A stretch of DNA of 64,000 bases from Pseudomonas sp. LFM046. Its GTDB lineage: Bacteria > Pseudomonadota > Gammaproteobacteria > Pseudomonadales > Pseudomonadaceae. Under the pieces are notes generated by a model. The model saw only the letters and a program-made list of their open reading frames with translations, searched no databases and was not told the origin of the DNA. The stretch lies in contig NZ_JYKO02000001.1 in the NCBI RefSeq assembly GCF_000949385.2, forward strand, positions 4,408,851 to 4,472,850, in the 5' to 3' direction. The translations under genes were made by a program, and so were the position numbers. The stretch's first letter is position 1. Each line of letters opens with the position of its first letter. Below, in pieces: positions 1 through 9,550 of this stretch.

Positions 1-442
1 CATTGCGCAGGGCCTTGGCGATGCGCAGATCGCACTCGCTGCTCAGGTCCTGCATCTTCTGCCGCAGGTCCCCCAGCTCCTCGGTGTATTCCACCTTGTG
101 CCGAAGGATTTCGTGGATGCGACGGCTCTGGGGGTCCAGCTCCACGCGCCGGAGCAGGCCCACCAGTAGCTGGCGCATGCGCCCGAGGGGATCGGGCTCA
201 TCCGCGCTCTCGCTGGCCCGGGCCAGTTCCTCCAGGGGCATGTGGATGCGCTCCAGCATCGCCTGGAACAGGTCCGTCTTGTTCTCGAAATGCCAGTAGA
301 TGGCGCCCCGGCTGACACCGGCGGCGGCGGCGATTTCCGCCAGCGAGGCACGGGATACGCCTTTTTCGTGAAACACCCGCTCGGTCGCGTCGAGAATCTG
401 CACGCGGGTCTCTTCGGCTGCCTCTTTGGTACGTCTGGCCAT
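1..442 (-). CDS. ttgR: TtgR/AcrR-type TetR repressor of the efflux operon (partial, C-terminus outside window)
   Basis: The reverse strand from the ATG at 442 reads MARRTKEAAEETRVQILDAT and continues open to the window edge, giving about 147 of the usual ~210 residues. The N-terminal helix-turn-helix includes AGVSRGAIYWHFENK, the recognition-helix signature of the TtgR/AcrR/ArpR branch of TetR regulators. By family knowledge TtgR is a ligand-released dimeric repressor that binds antibiotics, flavonoids and solvents and controls ttgABC. The gene is divergent from ttgA with about 200 bp between, where a TtgR-type operator sits. It is probably autoregulated through that operator. The ligand-binding C-terminal domain cannot be fully assessed because the gene is cut. 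Confidence 0.93.
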   Translation of the reverse strand, partial: MARRTKEAAEETRVQILDATERVFHEKGVSRASLAEIAAAAGVSRGAIYWHFENKTDLFQAMLERIHMPLEELARASESADEPDPLGRMRQLLVGLLRRVELDPQSRRIHEILRHKVEYTEELGDLRQKMQDLSSECDLRIAKALRN

Positions 443-530
443 TCGCCTCGGGCCCTATCTGATTGCTCTCAAAGGAAAAATCCCCCGTCTCACGTAACGA
501 TTTCTGACATCGGCCTAGGAAGATTCAATT

Positions 531-554
531 TACAAACATTCACGCATGTAAGTA
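531..554. promoter_or_regulatory. TtgR operator between ttgR and ttgA
   Basis: TACAAACAT (531-539), a 6-nt spacer, then ATGTAAGTA (546-554) form an interrupted dyad. The same arrangement is the known TtgR operator overlapping the divergent ttgR and ttgABC promoters in P. putida. It lies 89 bp from the ttgR start and 90 bp from the ttgA start, so repressor binding here would shut both promoters. Confidence 0.85.
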
Positions 555-644
555 TATTCTTACGCCTCCGCAAGAATCCAGAACCTGCCCTGCGCCAAGC
601 CATCTCCCAGTGGCTGCACTCAAGAAATGACGAGGTCCCTTCAG

Positions 645-1787
645 ATGCCCATGAAGCCAGCCTTTGCCGCCTTGGTTTCCGCCATCGCTCTGGCCACCCT
701 CAGCCTTGCCGGCTGCCAGGAAGCCTCAGCTCCACCCCCCGCACCGGCGCCCAAGGTCGGCGTCGTCACCCTCCAGCCCCAGAGCTTCACCCTGACCGCC
801 GAACTCCCCGGACGCACCAGTGCCTATCGCATTGCCGAGGTACGCCCGCAGGTGAACGGCATCATCCAGAAGCGCCTGTTCACCGAAGGCAGCGAGGTCA
901 AGGCCGGCCAGCAGCTCTACCAGATCGACCCCGCCGTCTACACCGCCACCTTCAAGAGCGCCCAGGCCAGCCTGGCGTCGGCCCAGTCCCTGGCGGCGCG
1001 CTACAAGGACCTGGTCACCGACCAGGCCGTGAGCAAGCAGGCCTACGACGAGTCCCAGGCGGCACGCCTGCAGGCCGAGGCCAATCTGGAGAAAGCCAAG
1101 ATCGACCTGCGCTACACCAAGGTAATGGCCCCCATTTCCGGCCGCATAGGCCGCTCGGCGGTCACCGAAGGCGCCCTGGTGAACAACGGCCAGACCCTGG
1201 CCATGGCCACCATCCAGCAGTTGGACCCGATCTACGTCGATGTCACCCAGTCCACCAAGGACCTGCTGCGCCTGCGCCGGGAAATGGCTGAAGGCCAGCT
1301 GGAAAAGGCGGGCGACAGCGGTGCCAGAGTCTCCCTGCTCCTCGAAGACGGCAGCGAATATCCCCACAAGGGCAGCCTGGAGTTCTCCGAAGTCTCGGTT
1401 GACGAAGGCACCGGCTCGGTGACCCTGCGCGCGGTCTTCCCCAACCCGGAACACACCCTGCTCCCGGGCATGTTCGTCCACGCCAGCCTGAGTTCCGCGG
1501 TGAAGCAGCAAGCCATCCTCGCGCCGCAGCAAGGCGTGACCCGCGACCTCAAGGGCCAGGCCACCGCCCTGGTGGTGAACGCCGAGAACAAGGTGGAACT
1601 GCGCCACCTCAAGGCCGAACGTGCCGTCGGTGACCGCTGGCTGGTCAGCGAAGGCCTCAACCCCGGCGATCGCCTGATCACCGAAGGCCTGCAGTTCGTC
1701 CGTCCTGGCGTCGAGGTCAATGCCGGCCCGGCGACCAACGTGGCCGCCCAGAAGCCCGCGGGCGACAGTCTGGCCAAGAGCCACTGA
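645..1787 (+). CDS. ttgA: RND efflux periplasmic adaptor lipoprotein TtgA (MexA/AcrA family)
   Basis: This membrane fusion protein links the inner-membrane pump TtgB to the outer-membrane channel TtgC. The N-terminus is a lipoprotein signal ending in SLAGC, so the mature protein should be lipid-anchored in the inner membrane. The biotinyl-lipoyl/hairpin region (PQVNGIIQKRLFTEGSEV, then the coiled coil) and the beta-barrel region near TLLPGMFV are typical of AcrA/MexA. I chose the ATG at 645 because GAGG lies 9 nt upstream; an in-frame ATG at 627 would add six residues without a good ribosome site. The length, about 380 residues, is normal. It is the first gene of ttgABC, 12 nt before ttgB, under the TtgR operator. 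Confidence 0.95.
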   Translation: MPMKPAFAALVSAIALATLSLAGCQEASAPPPAPAPKVGVVTLQPQSFTLTAELPGRTSAYRIAEVRPQVNGIIQKRLFTEGSEVKAGQQLYQIDPAVYTATFKSAQASLASAQSLAARYKDLVTDQAVSKQAYDESQAARLQAEANLEKAKIDLRYTKVMAPISGRIGRSAVTEGALVNNGQTLAMATIQQLDPIYVDVTQSTKDLLRLRREMAEGQLEKAGDSGARVSLLLEDGSEYPHKGSLEFSEVSVDEGTGSVTLRAVFPNPEHTLLPGMFVHASLSSAVKQQAILAPQQGVTRDLKGQATALVVNAENKVELRHLKAERAVGDRWLVSEGLNPGDRLITEGLQFVRPGVEVNAGPATNVAAQKPAGDSLAKSH

Positions 1788-1799
1788 GGAGCTCACTAG

Positions 1800-4700
1800 A
1801 TGTCGAGATTTTTCATCGATCGCCCGATCTTTGCCTGGGTGATCGCGCTGGTGATCATGCTTGCCGGCGCCCTGTCCATCCTCAAGCTGCCGATCAACCA
1901 GTACCCCAGCATCGCCGCGCCGGCGGTAGGCATCCAGGTCAGCTACCCCGGCGCCTCGGCGCAGACGGTGCAGGACACCGTGGTGCAGGTCATCGAGCAG
2001 CAGCTCAATGGCATCGACGGCCTGCGCTACATCTCCTCGGAGAGCAACTCCGACGGCAGCATGACCATCACCGCCACCTTCGAGCAGGGCACCAACCCTG
2101 ACATCGCCCAGGTGCAGGTGCAGAACAAGCTCCAGCTGGCCACCCCGCTGCTACCGCAAGAGGTCCAGCAGCAGGGCATCCGTGTGACCAAGGCGGTGAA
2201 GAACTTCCTGCTGGTCATCGGCGTCGTCTCCGAAGACGGCAGCATGGACAAGAACGACCTGGCCAACTACATCGTCTCCAACATCCAGGACCCGATCTCG
2301 CGGACCAAGGGCGTGGGCGACTTCCAGGTGTTCGGCGCCCAGTACGCCATGCGCATCTGGCTGGACCCGGCGCGGCTGAACAACTACCAGCTGACCCCGG
2401 TGGACGTGAAGACCGCCATCCAGTCGCAGAACGTGCAGATCTCCTCCGGCCAGCTCGGCGGCCTGCCCGCCTCCCCCGGTACCCAGCTCAACGCCACCAT
2501 CATCGGCAAGACCCGCCTGCAGACCCCCGAGCAGTTCGGCGCCATCCTGCTGAAGGTGAACCGCGACGGCTCCCAGGTGCGCCTGCGTGACGTGGCGAAG
2601 ATCGAGCTGGGCGGCGAGAACTACAGCATCAGCGCCCAGTTCAACGGCAAGCCGGCGTCCGGCATGGCGATCAAACTGGCCACCGGCGCCAACGCCCTGG
2701 ACACCGCCAAGGCGATCCGCGCCACCATCAAGGAACTGGAGCCCTTCTTCCCCGCCGGGATGAAAGTGGTCATGCCCTATGACACCACCCCCGTGGTCTC
2801 CGCCTCCATCGAAGGCGTGATCCACACCCTGGGCGAGGCCATCGTCCTGGTGTTCCTGGTGATGTTCCTGTTCCTGCAGAACTTCCGCGCCACGATCATC
2901 CCCACCCTGGCCGTGCCCGTCGTACTGCTGGGCACCTTCGGCGTGCTGGCGATGTTCGGCTTCACCATCAACACCCTGACCATGTTCGCCATGGTGCTCG
3001 CCATCGGCCTGCTGGTGGACGACGCCATCGTGGTCGTGGAAAACGTCGAGCGGGTGATGGCCGAAGAAGGCCTCTCGCCCCTGGAAGCCACCCGCAAGTC
3101 CATGACCCAGATCCAGGGCGCCCTGGTGGGCATCGCCCTGGTGCTGTCGGCGGTGTTCCTGCCCATGGCCTTCTTCGGTGGTTCCACCGGCGTGATCTAC
3201 CGGCAGTTCTCCATCACCATCGTCTCGGCCATGGCCCTGTCGGTGCTGGTGGCGCTGATCTTCACCCCGGCCCTGTGCGCCACCCTGCTCAAGCCCATCG
3301 ACAAGGGCCACCATGAGAAGCGCGGCTTCTTCGGCTGGTTCAACCGCACCTTCGACCGCAGTGTGAAGAGCTACGAAAGCGGCGTGCGCGGCATCCTCCA
3401 GCGCAAGGCGCCGTACCTGCTGCTCTATGTGGCGATCATCGTCGCCATGGGCTGGCTGTTCACCCGCATCCCCACCGCCTTCCTCCCCGAGGAAGACCAG
3501 GGCGTGCTCTTCGCCCAGGTGCAGACCCCGTCCGGCGCCAGCGCCGAGCGCACCCAGGTGGTGGTGGACCAGATGCGCGAATACCTGCTGGAAAACGAAA
3601 AGGACACCGTGAAATCCGTGTTCACCGTGACCGGCTTCAACTTCGCCGGCCGCGGCCAGAGCTCGGGCATGGCCTTCATCATGCTCAAGCCCTGGGAAGA
3701 GCGCACGGCCGAAGGCCAGAGCGTGTTCGACCTTGCCCAGCGTGCCCAGAAGCACTTCTTCAGCTTCCGCGACGCGATGGTCTTCGCCTTCGCCCCGCCG
3801 GCGGTGATGGAGCTGGGTAACGCCACCGGCTTCAACTTCTTCCTGCAAGACCGCGCCGGCATCGGCCACGAAGCCCTGAACGCCGCCCGCGACCAGTTCC
3901 TCGAACTGGCGGCGAAGAACCCGGTGCTCAACCGCGTGCGCGCCAACGGCCTGCGTGACGAGCCCCAGTACCAGTTGCTGATCGACGACGAGAAGGCCCG
4001 TGCCCACGGCGTCTCCCTCGCCGACATCAACAACACCGTGTCCATCGCCTGGGGCGCCAGCTACGTCAACGACTTCATCGACCGTGGCCGCGTGAAGAAG
4101 GTCTACCTGCAGGGTGAACCCGAAGCGCGGATGAACCCGGAAGACCTGAACAAGTGGTACGTGCGCAACGACCAGGGCCAGATGGTGCCGTTCAGTGCCT
4201 TCGCCAGCGGCGAGTGGACCTATGGCGCGCCCAAGCTCGCCCGCTACAACGGCGTGCCGGCGGTGGAGATACTCGGCGAGGCGGCTCCGGGCCACAGCTC
4301 GGGTGAAGCCATGGCTGCGGTGGAAGAGATCGCCAAGCAGCTGCCGGCCGGTGTCGGCTACTCCTGGACCGGCCTCTCCTACGAGGAACGCCTGTCCGGC
4401 TCCCAGGCCCCGGCCCTCTACGCGCTGTCGCTGCTGGTGGTGTTCCTCTGCCTGGCGGCGCTCTACGAGAGCTGGTCGATTCCGTTCTCGGTGATGCTGG
4501 TGGTCCCGCTCGGGGTGATCGGCGCGCTGATGTTCACCAGCCTGCGCGGCCTGTCCAACGACGTGTTCTTCCAGGTCGGCCTGCTGACCACCATCGGCCT
4601 TTCGGCGAAGAACGCGATCCTCATCGTCGAGTTCGCCAAGGAACTGCACGAACAGGGCAAGAGCCTGTTCGACGCCGCCGTGGAAGCCTGCCGCATGCGC

Positions 4701-4934
4701 CTGCGCCCGATCATCATGACCTCGCTGGCGTTCATCCTCGGCGTGGTGCCCCTGGCCATCTCCAACGGCGCCGGTTCCGGCAGCCAGCACGCCATCGGTA
4801 CCGGCGTGATCGGCGGCATGTTGACCGCCACCGTCCTGGCCATCTTCTGGGTGCCGCTGTTCTACGTGCTGGTCGGCTCGCTGTTCAAGGACAAGGCGAG
4901 CCGCGCCGCAATCAAGAAGGAGGCCCTGCAGTGA
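1800..4934 (+). CDS. ttgB: RND multidrug efflux pump, inner-membrane transporter TtgB (MexB/AcrB family)
   Basis: This 1044-residue proton/drug antiporter begins [20 protein letters not shown], the first transmembrane helix of hydrophobe/amphiphile RND pumps. Two large periplasmic porter loops separate the 12 expected helices. TM4 contains [18 protein letters not shown] with the paired proton-relay aspartates. The family exports antibiotics, solvents and flavonoids from the periplasm and inner leaflet as a homotrimer. Length matches MexB and TtgB. It is translationally close to ttgA and its TGA overlaps the GTG start of ttgC. Close resemblance to both MexB and TtgB makes either label possible; the TetR-type TtgR neighbour favours Ttg naming, since mexAB is controlled by the MarR-type MexR. 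Confidence 0.96.
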   Translation: MSRFFIDRPIFAWVIALVIMLAGALSILKLPINQYPSIAAPAVGIQVSYPGASAQTVQDTVVQVIEQQLNGIDGLRYISSESNSDGSMTITATFEQGTNPDIAQVQVQNKLQLATPLLPQEVQQQGIRVTKAVKNFLLVIGVVSEDGSMDKNDLANYIVSNIQDPISRTKGVGDFQVFGAQYAMRIWLDPARLNNYQLTPVDVKTAIQSQNVQISSGQLGGLPASPGTQLNATIIGKTRLQTPEQFGAILLKVNRDGSQVRLRDVAKIELGGENYSISAQFNGKPASGMAIKLATGANALDTAKAIRATIKELEPFFPAGMKVVMPYDTTPVVSASIEGVIHTLGEAIVLVFLVMFLFLQNFRATIIPTLAVPVVLLGTFGVLAMFGFTINTLTMFAMVLAIGLLVDDAIVVVENVERVMAEEGLSPLEATRKSMTQIQGALVGIALVLSAVFLPMAFFGGSTGVIYRQFSITIVSAMALSVLVALIFTPALCATLLKPIDKGHHEKRGFFGWFNRTFDRSVKSYESGVRGILQRKAPYLLLYVAIIVAMGWLFTRIPTAFLPEEDQGVLFAQVQTPSGASAERTQVVVDQMREYLLENEKDTVKSVFTVTGFNFAGRGQSSGMAFIMLKPWEERTAEGQSVFDLAQRAQKHFFSFRDAMVFAFAPPAVMELGNATGFNFFLQDRAGIGHEALNAARDQFLELAAKNPVLNRVRANGLRDEPQYQLLIDDEKARAHGVSLADINNTVSIAWGASYVNDFIDRGRVKKVYLQGEPEARMNPEDLNKWYVRNDQGQMVPFSAFASGEWTYGAPKLARYNGVPAVEILGEAAPGHSSGEAMAAVEEIAKQLPAGVGYSWTGLSYEERLSGSQAPALYALSLLVVFLCLAALYESWSIPFSVMLVVPLGVIGALMFTSLRGLSNDVFFQVGLLTTIGLSAKNAILIVEFAKELHEQGKSLFDAAVEACRMRLRPIIMTSLAFILGVVPLAISNGAGSGSQHAIGTGVIGGMLTATVLAIFWVPLFYVLVGSLFKDKASRAAIKKEALQ

Positions 4935-6364
4935 GGCGTTCCCTGATATCCCTGGCCATCGCCGCGACCCTGCTCGGTGGCTGCTCCATGATCCCCGACT
5001 ACCAGCGCCCGGAGGCGCCGGTGGACGCCGCCTGGCCCGCGGGCGAGGCCTACAGCCAGAACCAGGCGCAGGTGAGCACCGCCGCCGCCGACCTGGACTG
5101 GCGCGACTTCTTCCAGGACCCGGCGCTGCGTCAGCTGGTGCAACTCGCCCTGGACAACAACCGTGACCTGCGCACCGCCGCGCTCAACGTCGAGGCCTAT
5201 CGCGCGCTCTATCGCATCCAGCGCTCCGAGCTGTACCCCAGCCTCTCGGCCGACGGCGGCGCCACTCGCCAGCGCATGCCGGGCGTCATGAGCCAGAGCG
5301 GCGAGGCCGACACCAGCAGCACCTACAGCGCCACCCTCGGCACCAACGCCTGGGAACTGGACTTCTTCGGCCGCCTGCGCAGCCTCAATGAGCAGGCGCT
5401 GGAGCAGTACTTCGCCACCGAACAGGCGCGCCGCAGCACCCAGATCAGCCTGGTGGCCGCCGTGGCTACCGCCTACCTCGACTGGCAGGCGGACCAGGCC
5501 CTGCTGCAACTGACCCGCGACACCCTGAAGACCTATCAGGAAAGCTACGCCCTGACCCAGCGCAGCTTCGACGTGGGCGTCGCCGATGCCCTGGCCCTGA
5601 GCCAGGCGCGCACCGCCGTGGAAAGCGCCCAGGTCAGCCTGGCGCAGTACAGCCGCCTGGTGGCCCAGGACCGCAATGCCCTGAACCAACTGGTGGGCAC
5701 CGGCCTGCCGGCCAACCTGCCGAAGGGCCTGGCCCTGGACGACGACCTGTTGGCCGAAGTGCCGCCGGGCCTGCCGTCCGACCTGCTGCAACGCCGACCG
5801 GACATTCTCCAGGCGGAACACCTGCTCAAGGGTGCCAACGCCAACATCGGCGCGGCGCGCGCGGCCTTCTTCCCCAGCGTCAGCCTGACCGCCAACGCCG
5901 GCAGCATGAGCAATGAACTCTCCGGACTGTTCGACGCCGGCTCCGGCAGCTGGCTGTTCCAGCCGAGCATCAGCCTGCCGATCTTCACCGCCGGCCGTCT
6001 TGAGGCCAACCTCGACTACAGCGAGCTGCAGAAGAACATCCAGGTGGCGCAGTACGAGAAGGCCATCCAGGTCGCCTTCCAGGAAGTCGCCGACGGCCTC
6101 GCCGCCCGCACCACCTACCAGCAGCAACTGGGCGCCCAGCGCGCCCTGGTGACCACCACCGAGGAGTACTACCGCCTGGCCGAGCGTCGCTACCGCACCG
6201 GTGTCGACAGCTACCTGACCCTGCTGGACGCCCAGCGTCAGCTGTTCAGCGCCCGCCAGCAACTGATCGGCGATCGCCTCAACCAGTTGGCCAGCGAGGT
6301 GAACCTGTACAAGGCCCTCGGCGGTGGCTGGAAAGATCAGGGGGAAACCGCCCCGAACGCGTGA
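4931..6364 (+). CDS. ttgC: Outer-membrane efflux channel lipoprotein TtgC (OprM/TolC family)
   Basis: This 477-residue outer-membrane factor completes the tripartite pump. The GTG start overlaps the ttgB stop (GTGA), a sign of translational coupling. The N-terminus is a lipoprotein signal with LLGGC, and [13 protein letters not shown] follows, as in OprM-type channels. Two OEP repeats form the alpha-barrel and beta-barrel; [20 protein letters not shown] and the matching second-repeat region are visible. By family knowledge it forms a trimeric channel docked onto TtgA. A strong intrinsic terminator follows 40 nt after the stop, closing the operon. Confidence 0.95.
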   Translation: MRRSLISLAIAATLLGGCSMIPDYQRPEAPVDAAWPAGEAYSQNQAQVSTAAADLDWRDFFQDPALRQLVQLALDNNRDLRTAALNVEAYRALYRIQRSELYPSLSADGGATRQRMPGVMSQSGEADTSSTYSATLGTNAWELDFFGRLRSLNEQALEQYFATEQARRSTQISLVAAVATAYLDWQADQALLQLTRDTLKTYQESYALTQRSFDVGVADALALSQARTAVESAQVSLAQYSRLVAQDRNALNQLVGTGLPANLPKGLALDDDLLAEVPPGLPSDLLQRRPDILQAEHLLKGANANIGAARAAFFPSVSLTANAGSMSNELSGLFDAGSGSWLFQPSISLPIFTAGRLEANLDYSELQKNIQVAQYEKAIQVAFQEVADGLAARTTYQQQLGAQRALVTTTEEYYRLAERRYRTGVDSYLTLLDAQRQLFSARQQLIGDRLNQLASEVNLYKALGGGWKDQGETAPNA

Positions 6365-6405
6365 TCCGCGATTCCCCACGTCTCATGGAGGAGGCATCCA
6401 CGCGG

Positions 6406-6438
6406 CGCCCCTGCCCTTCTTGGCGGGGGCGTTTTTTT
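6406..6438 (+). terminator. Intrinsic terminator of ttgABC
   Basis: A 10-bp stem (6406-6415 with 6422-6431, one G-T pair) with a 6-nt loop is followed by seven T residues at 6432-6438. It sits 41 nt after the ttgC stop. Confidence 0.9.
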
Positions 6439-6664
6439 GGTGCGCCAGAATTGCCGGGGAGAACGATGTCTCCGCCCATCCTTCCAGGAGGCGGAGTCCC
6501 CAAACAAGCAGAGCCGTCGGAAATACCCATGCCAGTCAGAGACTTGCATCTGCCCGCCGGTCCATTTTTTCGCCATCCGTCAGCTTGTCGTCGCGGGCTG
6601 TAACAAAGGCCGATCCTAGTTATCCAGCTCGTAAGGGGAACGAGTGGGGGAACAAGAGGACACG

Positions 6665-6964
6665 ATGATGAAATCGACAATCAACATGACGACCCTCAGC
6701 GGCCTGTTTCTGGCCCTGGCGGTGACAACGGCTCCGAGCCTGGTCCTTGCGGAAAATGGAAGCGCTTATCTGGACCAGTACCGCATACGTCAGCAACAGC
6801 TACAGATGAAGGAGGGCTCCAGCGCAAGCTTCACCCGGATGGTCGAGGAACAACCGACTGCAGCCGGTGCACGGTATCAGGACGACGAAATGCAGTCCGT
6901 TGGAAGGCAAACACCGAAGTACCAATCGCTGATCCATCAGCAGAAGGTCGAGTACGGGAAATAA
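6665..6964 (+). CDS. Small secreted protein of unknown function
   Basis: A 99-residue protein. An N-terminal hydrophobic stretch (about residues 9-28) ends in SLVLA-ENG, a good signal-peptidase I site, so the mature product would be a roughly 70-residue polar periplasmic protein rich in Q, Y and S. AAGAGGA at 6654-6660 supports either ATG 6665 or ATG 6668. I recognise no family. It lies between the ttgABC terminator and lapG on the same strand, with about 290 bp before lapG and no visible gene in that gap. Whether it shares a transcript with lapG is unclear. Confidence 0.65.
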   Translation: MMKSTINMTTLSGLFLALAVTTAPSLVLAENGSAYLDQYRIRQQQLQMKEGSSASFTRMVEEQPTAAGARYQDDEMQSVGRQTPKYQSLIHQQKVEYGK

Positions 6965-7256
6965 CCCGGAATGACCGCCCGTCGGTTGCGCCCCCATCCG
7001 CGCACCCGGCGGGTAGCCAGCCCCCGCACTTTCCGACAACCGGCGCAACCGCGCAAAACCCCGTTCCAGAGCCATCCCGCTTTTGCCGGGGACAGCCGTC
7101 CCTGCCGCGCGTCTCCTGCTTCTTGCGGTGAATCCCGCACTGCCTCTAGTGTGCGCTCGTCCCTGCCTGGCGAAGGTGCCTTTGCCAGTACTCCGCTCAA
7201 CGGATTGATTGACCGCTGAACCCGGCCCCGGCCGCTTTCCCTGGAGAGTCAACCCG

Positions 7257-7985
7257 TTGCAGAAGCCTGCCTCCCGCCGCTTCGGCGCGTCCCTGTCCTG
7301 GCAAATGTTCGCCATCACCGCCCTCTGCGGCAGCCTGCTGCTGGGTGCCACCGATGCCAAGGCCTCCTGGAGCCTCGACCCGGTGCTGCGCAAGGCGGAA
7401 AAGCGCTACGGCCGCAGCGGCCCGGCCAAGGATCGCCTCCAGGCCTGGCACGACCTCCTCGAAGGTAATCGCCAGAAGTCCGAACAGCAGCAGCTGCAGG
7501 CGGTCAACCAGCAGATCAACCAGCAGGTCCGCTTCAGCGACGACAGCGCGCTGTGGCAGCGCCGCGACTACTGGGCCACCCCCGTGGAAACCCTGGCCAA
7601 GGGTGCCGGTGACTGCGAGGACTTCGCCCTGGCCAAGTACTTCACCCTGCTCCAGCTCGGCGTCGATCCGCAGAAGCTGCACATCTCCTACGCCCGCGCG
7701 CTGAAGCTGAACCAGGCGCACATGGTGGTGACCTACTACGAAACCCCGGACGCCGATCCCCTCGTGCTGGACAACCTGGTGGACGCCATCCTCCCCGCCT
7801 CCCAGCGCAAGGACCTCGCCCTGCGCTACGCCTTCGATGCCCAAGGGCTATACGCGATGGAGCACGGCACGCTGAAGCGCATCGGCGAACCCGCCGAACT
7901 ACGGCCCTGGCAGGTCGTTCTGACGCGAATGGAACGCGAAGGCTTCCGCCTCGCGAGCGCGCAGCTCCAGCCCGCCGGCGGCTGA
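7257..7985 (+). CDS. lapG: LapG-type periplasmic cysteine protease (BTLCP transglutaminase-like)
   Basis: The catalytic triad of the bacterial transglutaminase-like cysteine proteinases is visible: C120 in GAGDCEDFALAKY, H155 in QAHMVVTYY and D172 in LVLDNLVDAILP. LapG cleaves the N-terminus of the giant adhesin LapA, releasing it from the surface and dispersing biofilm; it is held inactive by the c-di-GMP receptor LapD. A hydrophobic export signal (about residues 14-30) ending near DAKA fits periplasmic location. I chose TTG 7257 because GGAGAG lies 9 nt upstream; another TTG at 7209 would add 16 residues without a ribosome site. No lapD follows: the next gene is a convergent CoA ligase six bases away. 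Confidence 0.85.
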   Translation: MQKPASRRFGASLSWQMFAITALCGSLLLGATDAKASWSLDPVLRKAEKRYGRSGPAKDRLQAWHDLLEGNRQKSEQQQLQAVNQQINQQVRFSDDSALWQRRDYWATPVETLAKGAGDCEDFALAKYFTLLQLGVDPQKLHISYARALKLNQAHMVVTYYETPDADPLVLDNLVDAILPASQRKDLALRYAFDAQGLYAMEHGTLKRIGEPAELRPWQVVLTRMEREGFRLASAQLQPAGG

Positions 7986-7990
7986 GGCCG

Positions 7991-9550
7991 TCAGCGCAGC
8001 GCCCCCTTGAGCACCTTGCCCGCCGCATTCATCGGCAGTTGGGCCACCACCTCGACACTGCGCGGCACCTTGTAATTGGCCATGCGCTCACGGCTCCAGG
8101 CGATCAGCTCGTCCGCCGCGAGCACCGCCCCCTGGCGCGGGATCACGAAGGCCTTGCCAACCTCCCCCAGACGCTCGTCCGGTACGCCGATCACCGCCGC
8201 CTGCGCCACCGCCGGATGCTCCATGAGCAGGCGCTCGACCTCGGCCGGATAGCAGTTGAAGCCGCCGACGATGTACATGTCCTTGAGGCGGTCGGTAATC
8301 CGCAGGTAGCCGCGCGGGTCGAGCACGCCGATGTCGCCGGTATGCAGCCAGCCCTGCGCATCGATAGCCTCGCGGGTCGCCTCCGGGTCGTTGAAGTAGC
8401 CCTGCATCAGGTTGTAGCCGCGGATCAGCACTTCCCCCGGCTCGCCCGTTGGCACTGGAACTCCGCGATCATCCACGCAACGCACCTCGATGCCGTCCAG
8501 TGGCCGTCCACAGGTTCCAGCGACCGTCAGTGCATCATCGCCGGGCCGGCAGACGGTCGTCAGGCCACAGCTTTCCGTCAGCCCATAGGCCGTGACCACG
8601 CTGGCAAACCCCAGCTCCTCGCGCATCCGCTCCACCAGCACCGGCGGCACCGAAGCCGCCCCGGTAACCGCGACGCGCAGCGAAGACAGGTCGAAATCCC
8701 CCCGCTGCGGATGGTCCAGCATGGCGGAGTAGAGGGCGGGAGGACCCGGCAGAAAACTCACCCGGTCCCGCTCGATGCAACGCAGCACCGCCTCGGCCTC
8801 GAAGGTCCGCGCCGGCAGGATGGTCGCCCCCCGGATGAGCGCGGCGAGCCAGCCGGCCTTGAAACCGAAGCTGTGGAAAAACGGGTTGACGATCAGGTAG
8901 CGATCACCGCTGTGCAGCCCGACGATCTCGCTCCAGCTGTCGAACAACCGCAGGTTCTGCCCATGGGCACAGAGCACCCCCTTCGGATACCCCGTGGTGC
9001 CGGAGGTGAACATCAAGTCCGACAGGCTGTCGCCGTCGAGGCCATCGATCCGCTGTTGCAGGTCTTCTTCGGATAGCTGCCCGGCCAGGGCGAGAAAGTC
9101 CTGCCAGGTCTGATCGCCTTCCCGCGCCTGTTCCAGGACGATCCTGTGCCGCAGGCCATCCAGCGAATGCTCCGCCAGCAGCACCGGGTAATAGCTGCCC
9201 AGAAACTCGCCAATGCTGAACAGCACCCGCGCGCCGCTACGCCTGAGGATATCCGCCGCCTCCCCGCCCTTCATGCGCGTACTGAGGGGCACCAGCACCG
9301 CCCCGGCCATCAGGCTGCCCAGGGCCGCCACCAGCCACTGATGGCTGTTCGGCGCCCAGATCGCGACCCGCTCACCCGGTTCGAGGCCGAGCGCCAGCAG
9401 CGCCCGGCCGGCCGTCCGGCTGAGCTGCTCCAGCTCGGCATAACTGATCCGTACCGCGCCTTCTTCGATGGCGATGTGCGGCCCATGGCGGCGGGCGGAC
9501 AGCGCCAGGGCGGCGGGAATGGTGCGCGCAATGGCGGCGGGTGGAGTCAT
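7991..9550 (-). CDS. FadD3-like acyl-CoA ligase (catabolic cluster)
   Basis: A 519-residue AMP-forming ligase of the ANL superfamily. The P-loop-like motif DLMFTSGTTGYPKGVL, the adenylate motif TAYGLTESCG, the hinge region TGDIGVLDPRGYLRITDRLKDMY and the C-terminal lysine motif NAAGKVLKGALR are all present, so it should be active. The best resemblance is to the FadD3 family, which activates the propionate side chain of the C/D-ring remnant (HIP) in steroid degradation; the substrate here is unknown. The start ATG overlaps the stop of the upstream flavoenzyme gene by 4 nt. It is the last gene of the seven-gene operon that begins with the Rieske oxygenase at 14857. A paralogue lies at 25856-27424. 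Confidence 0.88.
   Translation of the reverse strand: MTPPAAIARTIPAALALSARRHGPHIAIEEGAVRISYAELEQLSRTAGRALLALGLEPGERVAIWAPNSHQWLVAALGSLMAGAVLVPLSTRMKGGEAADILRRSGARVLFSIGEFLGSYYPVLLAEHSLDGLRHRIVLEQAREGDQTWQDFLALAGQLSEEDLQQRIDGLDGDSLSDLMFTSGTTGYPKGVLCAHGQNLRLFDSWSEIVGLHSGDRYLIVNPFFHSFGFKAGWLAALIRGATILPARTFEAEAVLRCIERDRVSFLPGPPALYSAMLDHPQRGDFDLSSLRVAVTGAASVPPVLVERMREELGFASVVTAYGLTESCGLTTVCRPGDDALTVAGTCGRPLDGIEVRCVDDRGVPVPTGEPGEVLIRGYNLMQGYFNDPEATREAIDAQGWLHTGDIGVLDPRGYLRITDRLKDMYIVGGFNCYPAEVERLLMEHPAVAQAAVIGVPDERLGEVGKAFVIPRQGAVLAADELIAWSRERMANYKVPRSVEVVAQLPMNAAGKVLKGALR

Noticed and set aside
2151..4790. An 879-residue open frame on the strand opposite ttgB
   Set aside because: It is a shadow of ttgB in GC-rich DNA, with a His/Gly/Val/Gln-rich composition and no domain.
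6971..7219. An 82-residue open frame between the small secreted protein and lapG
   Set aside because: Arg/Pro/Ser-rich composition, no convincing ribosome site and no recognisable domain.
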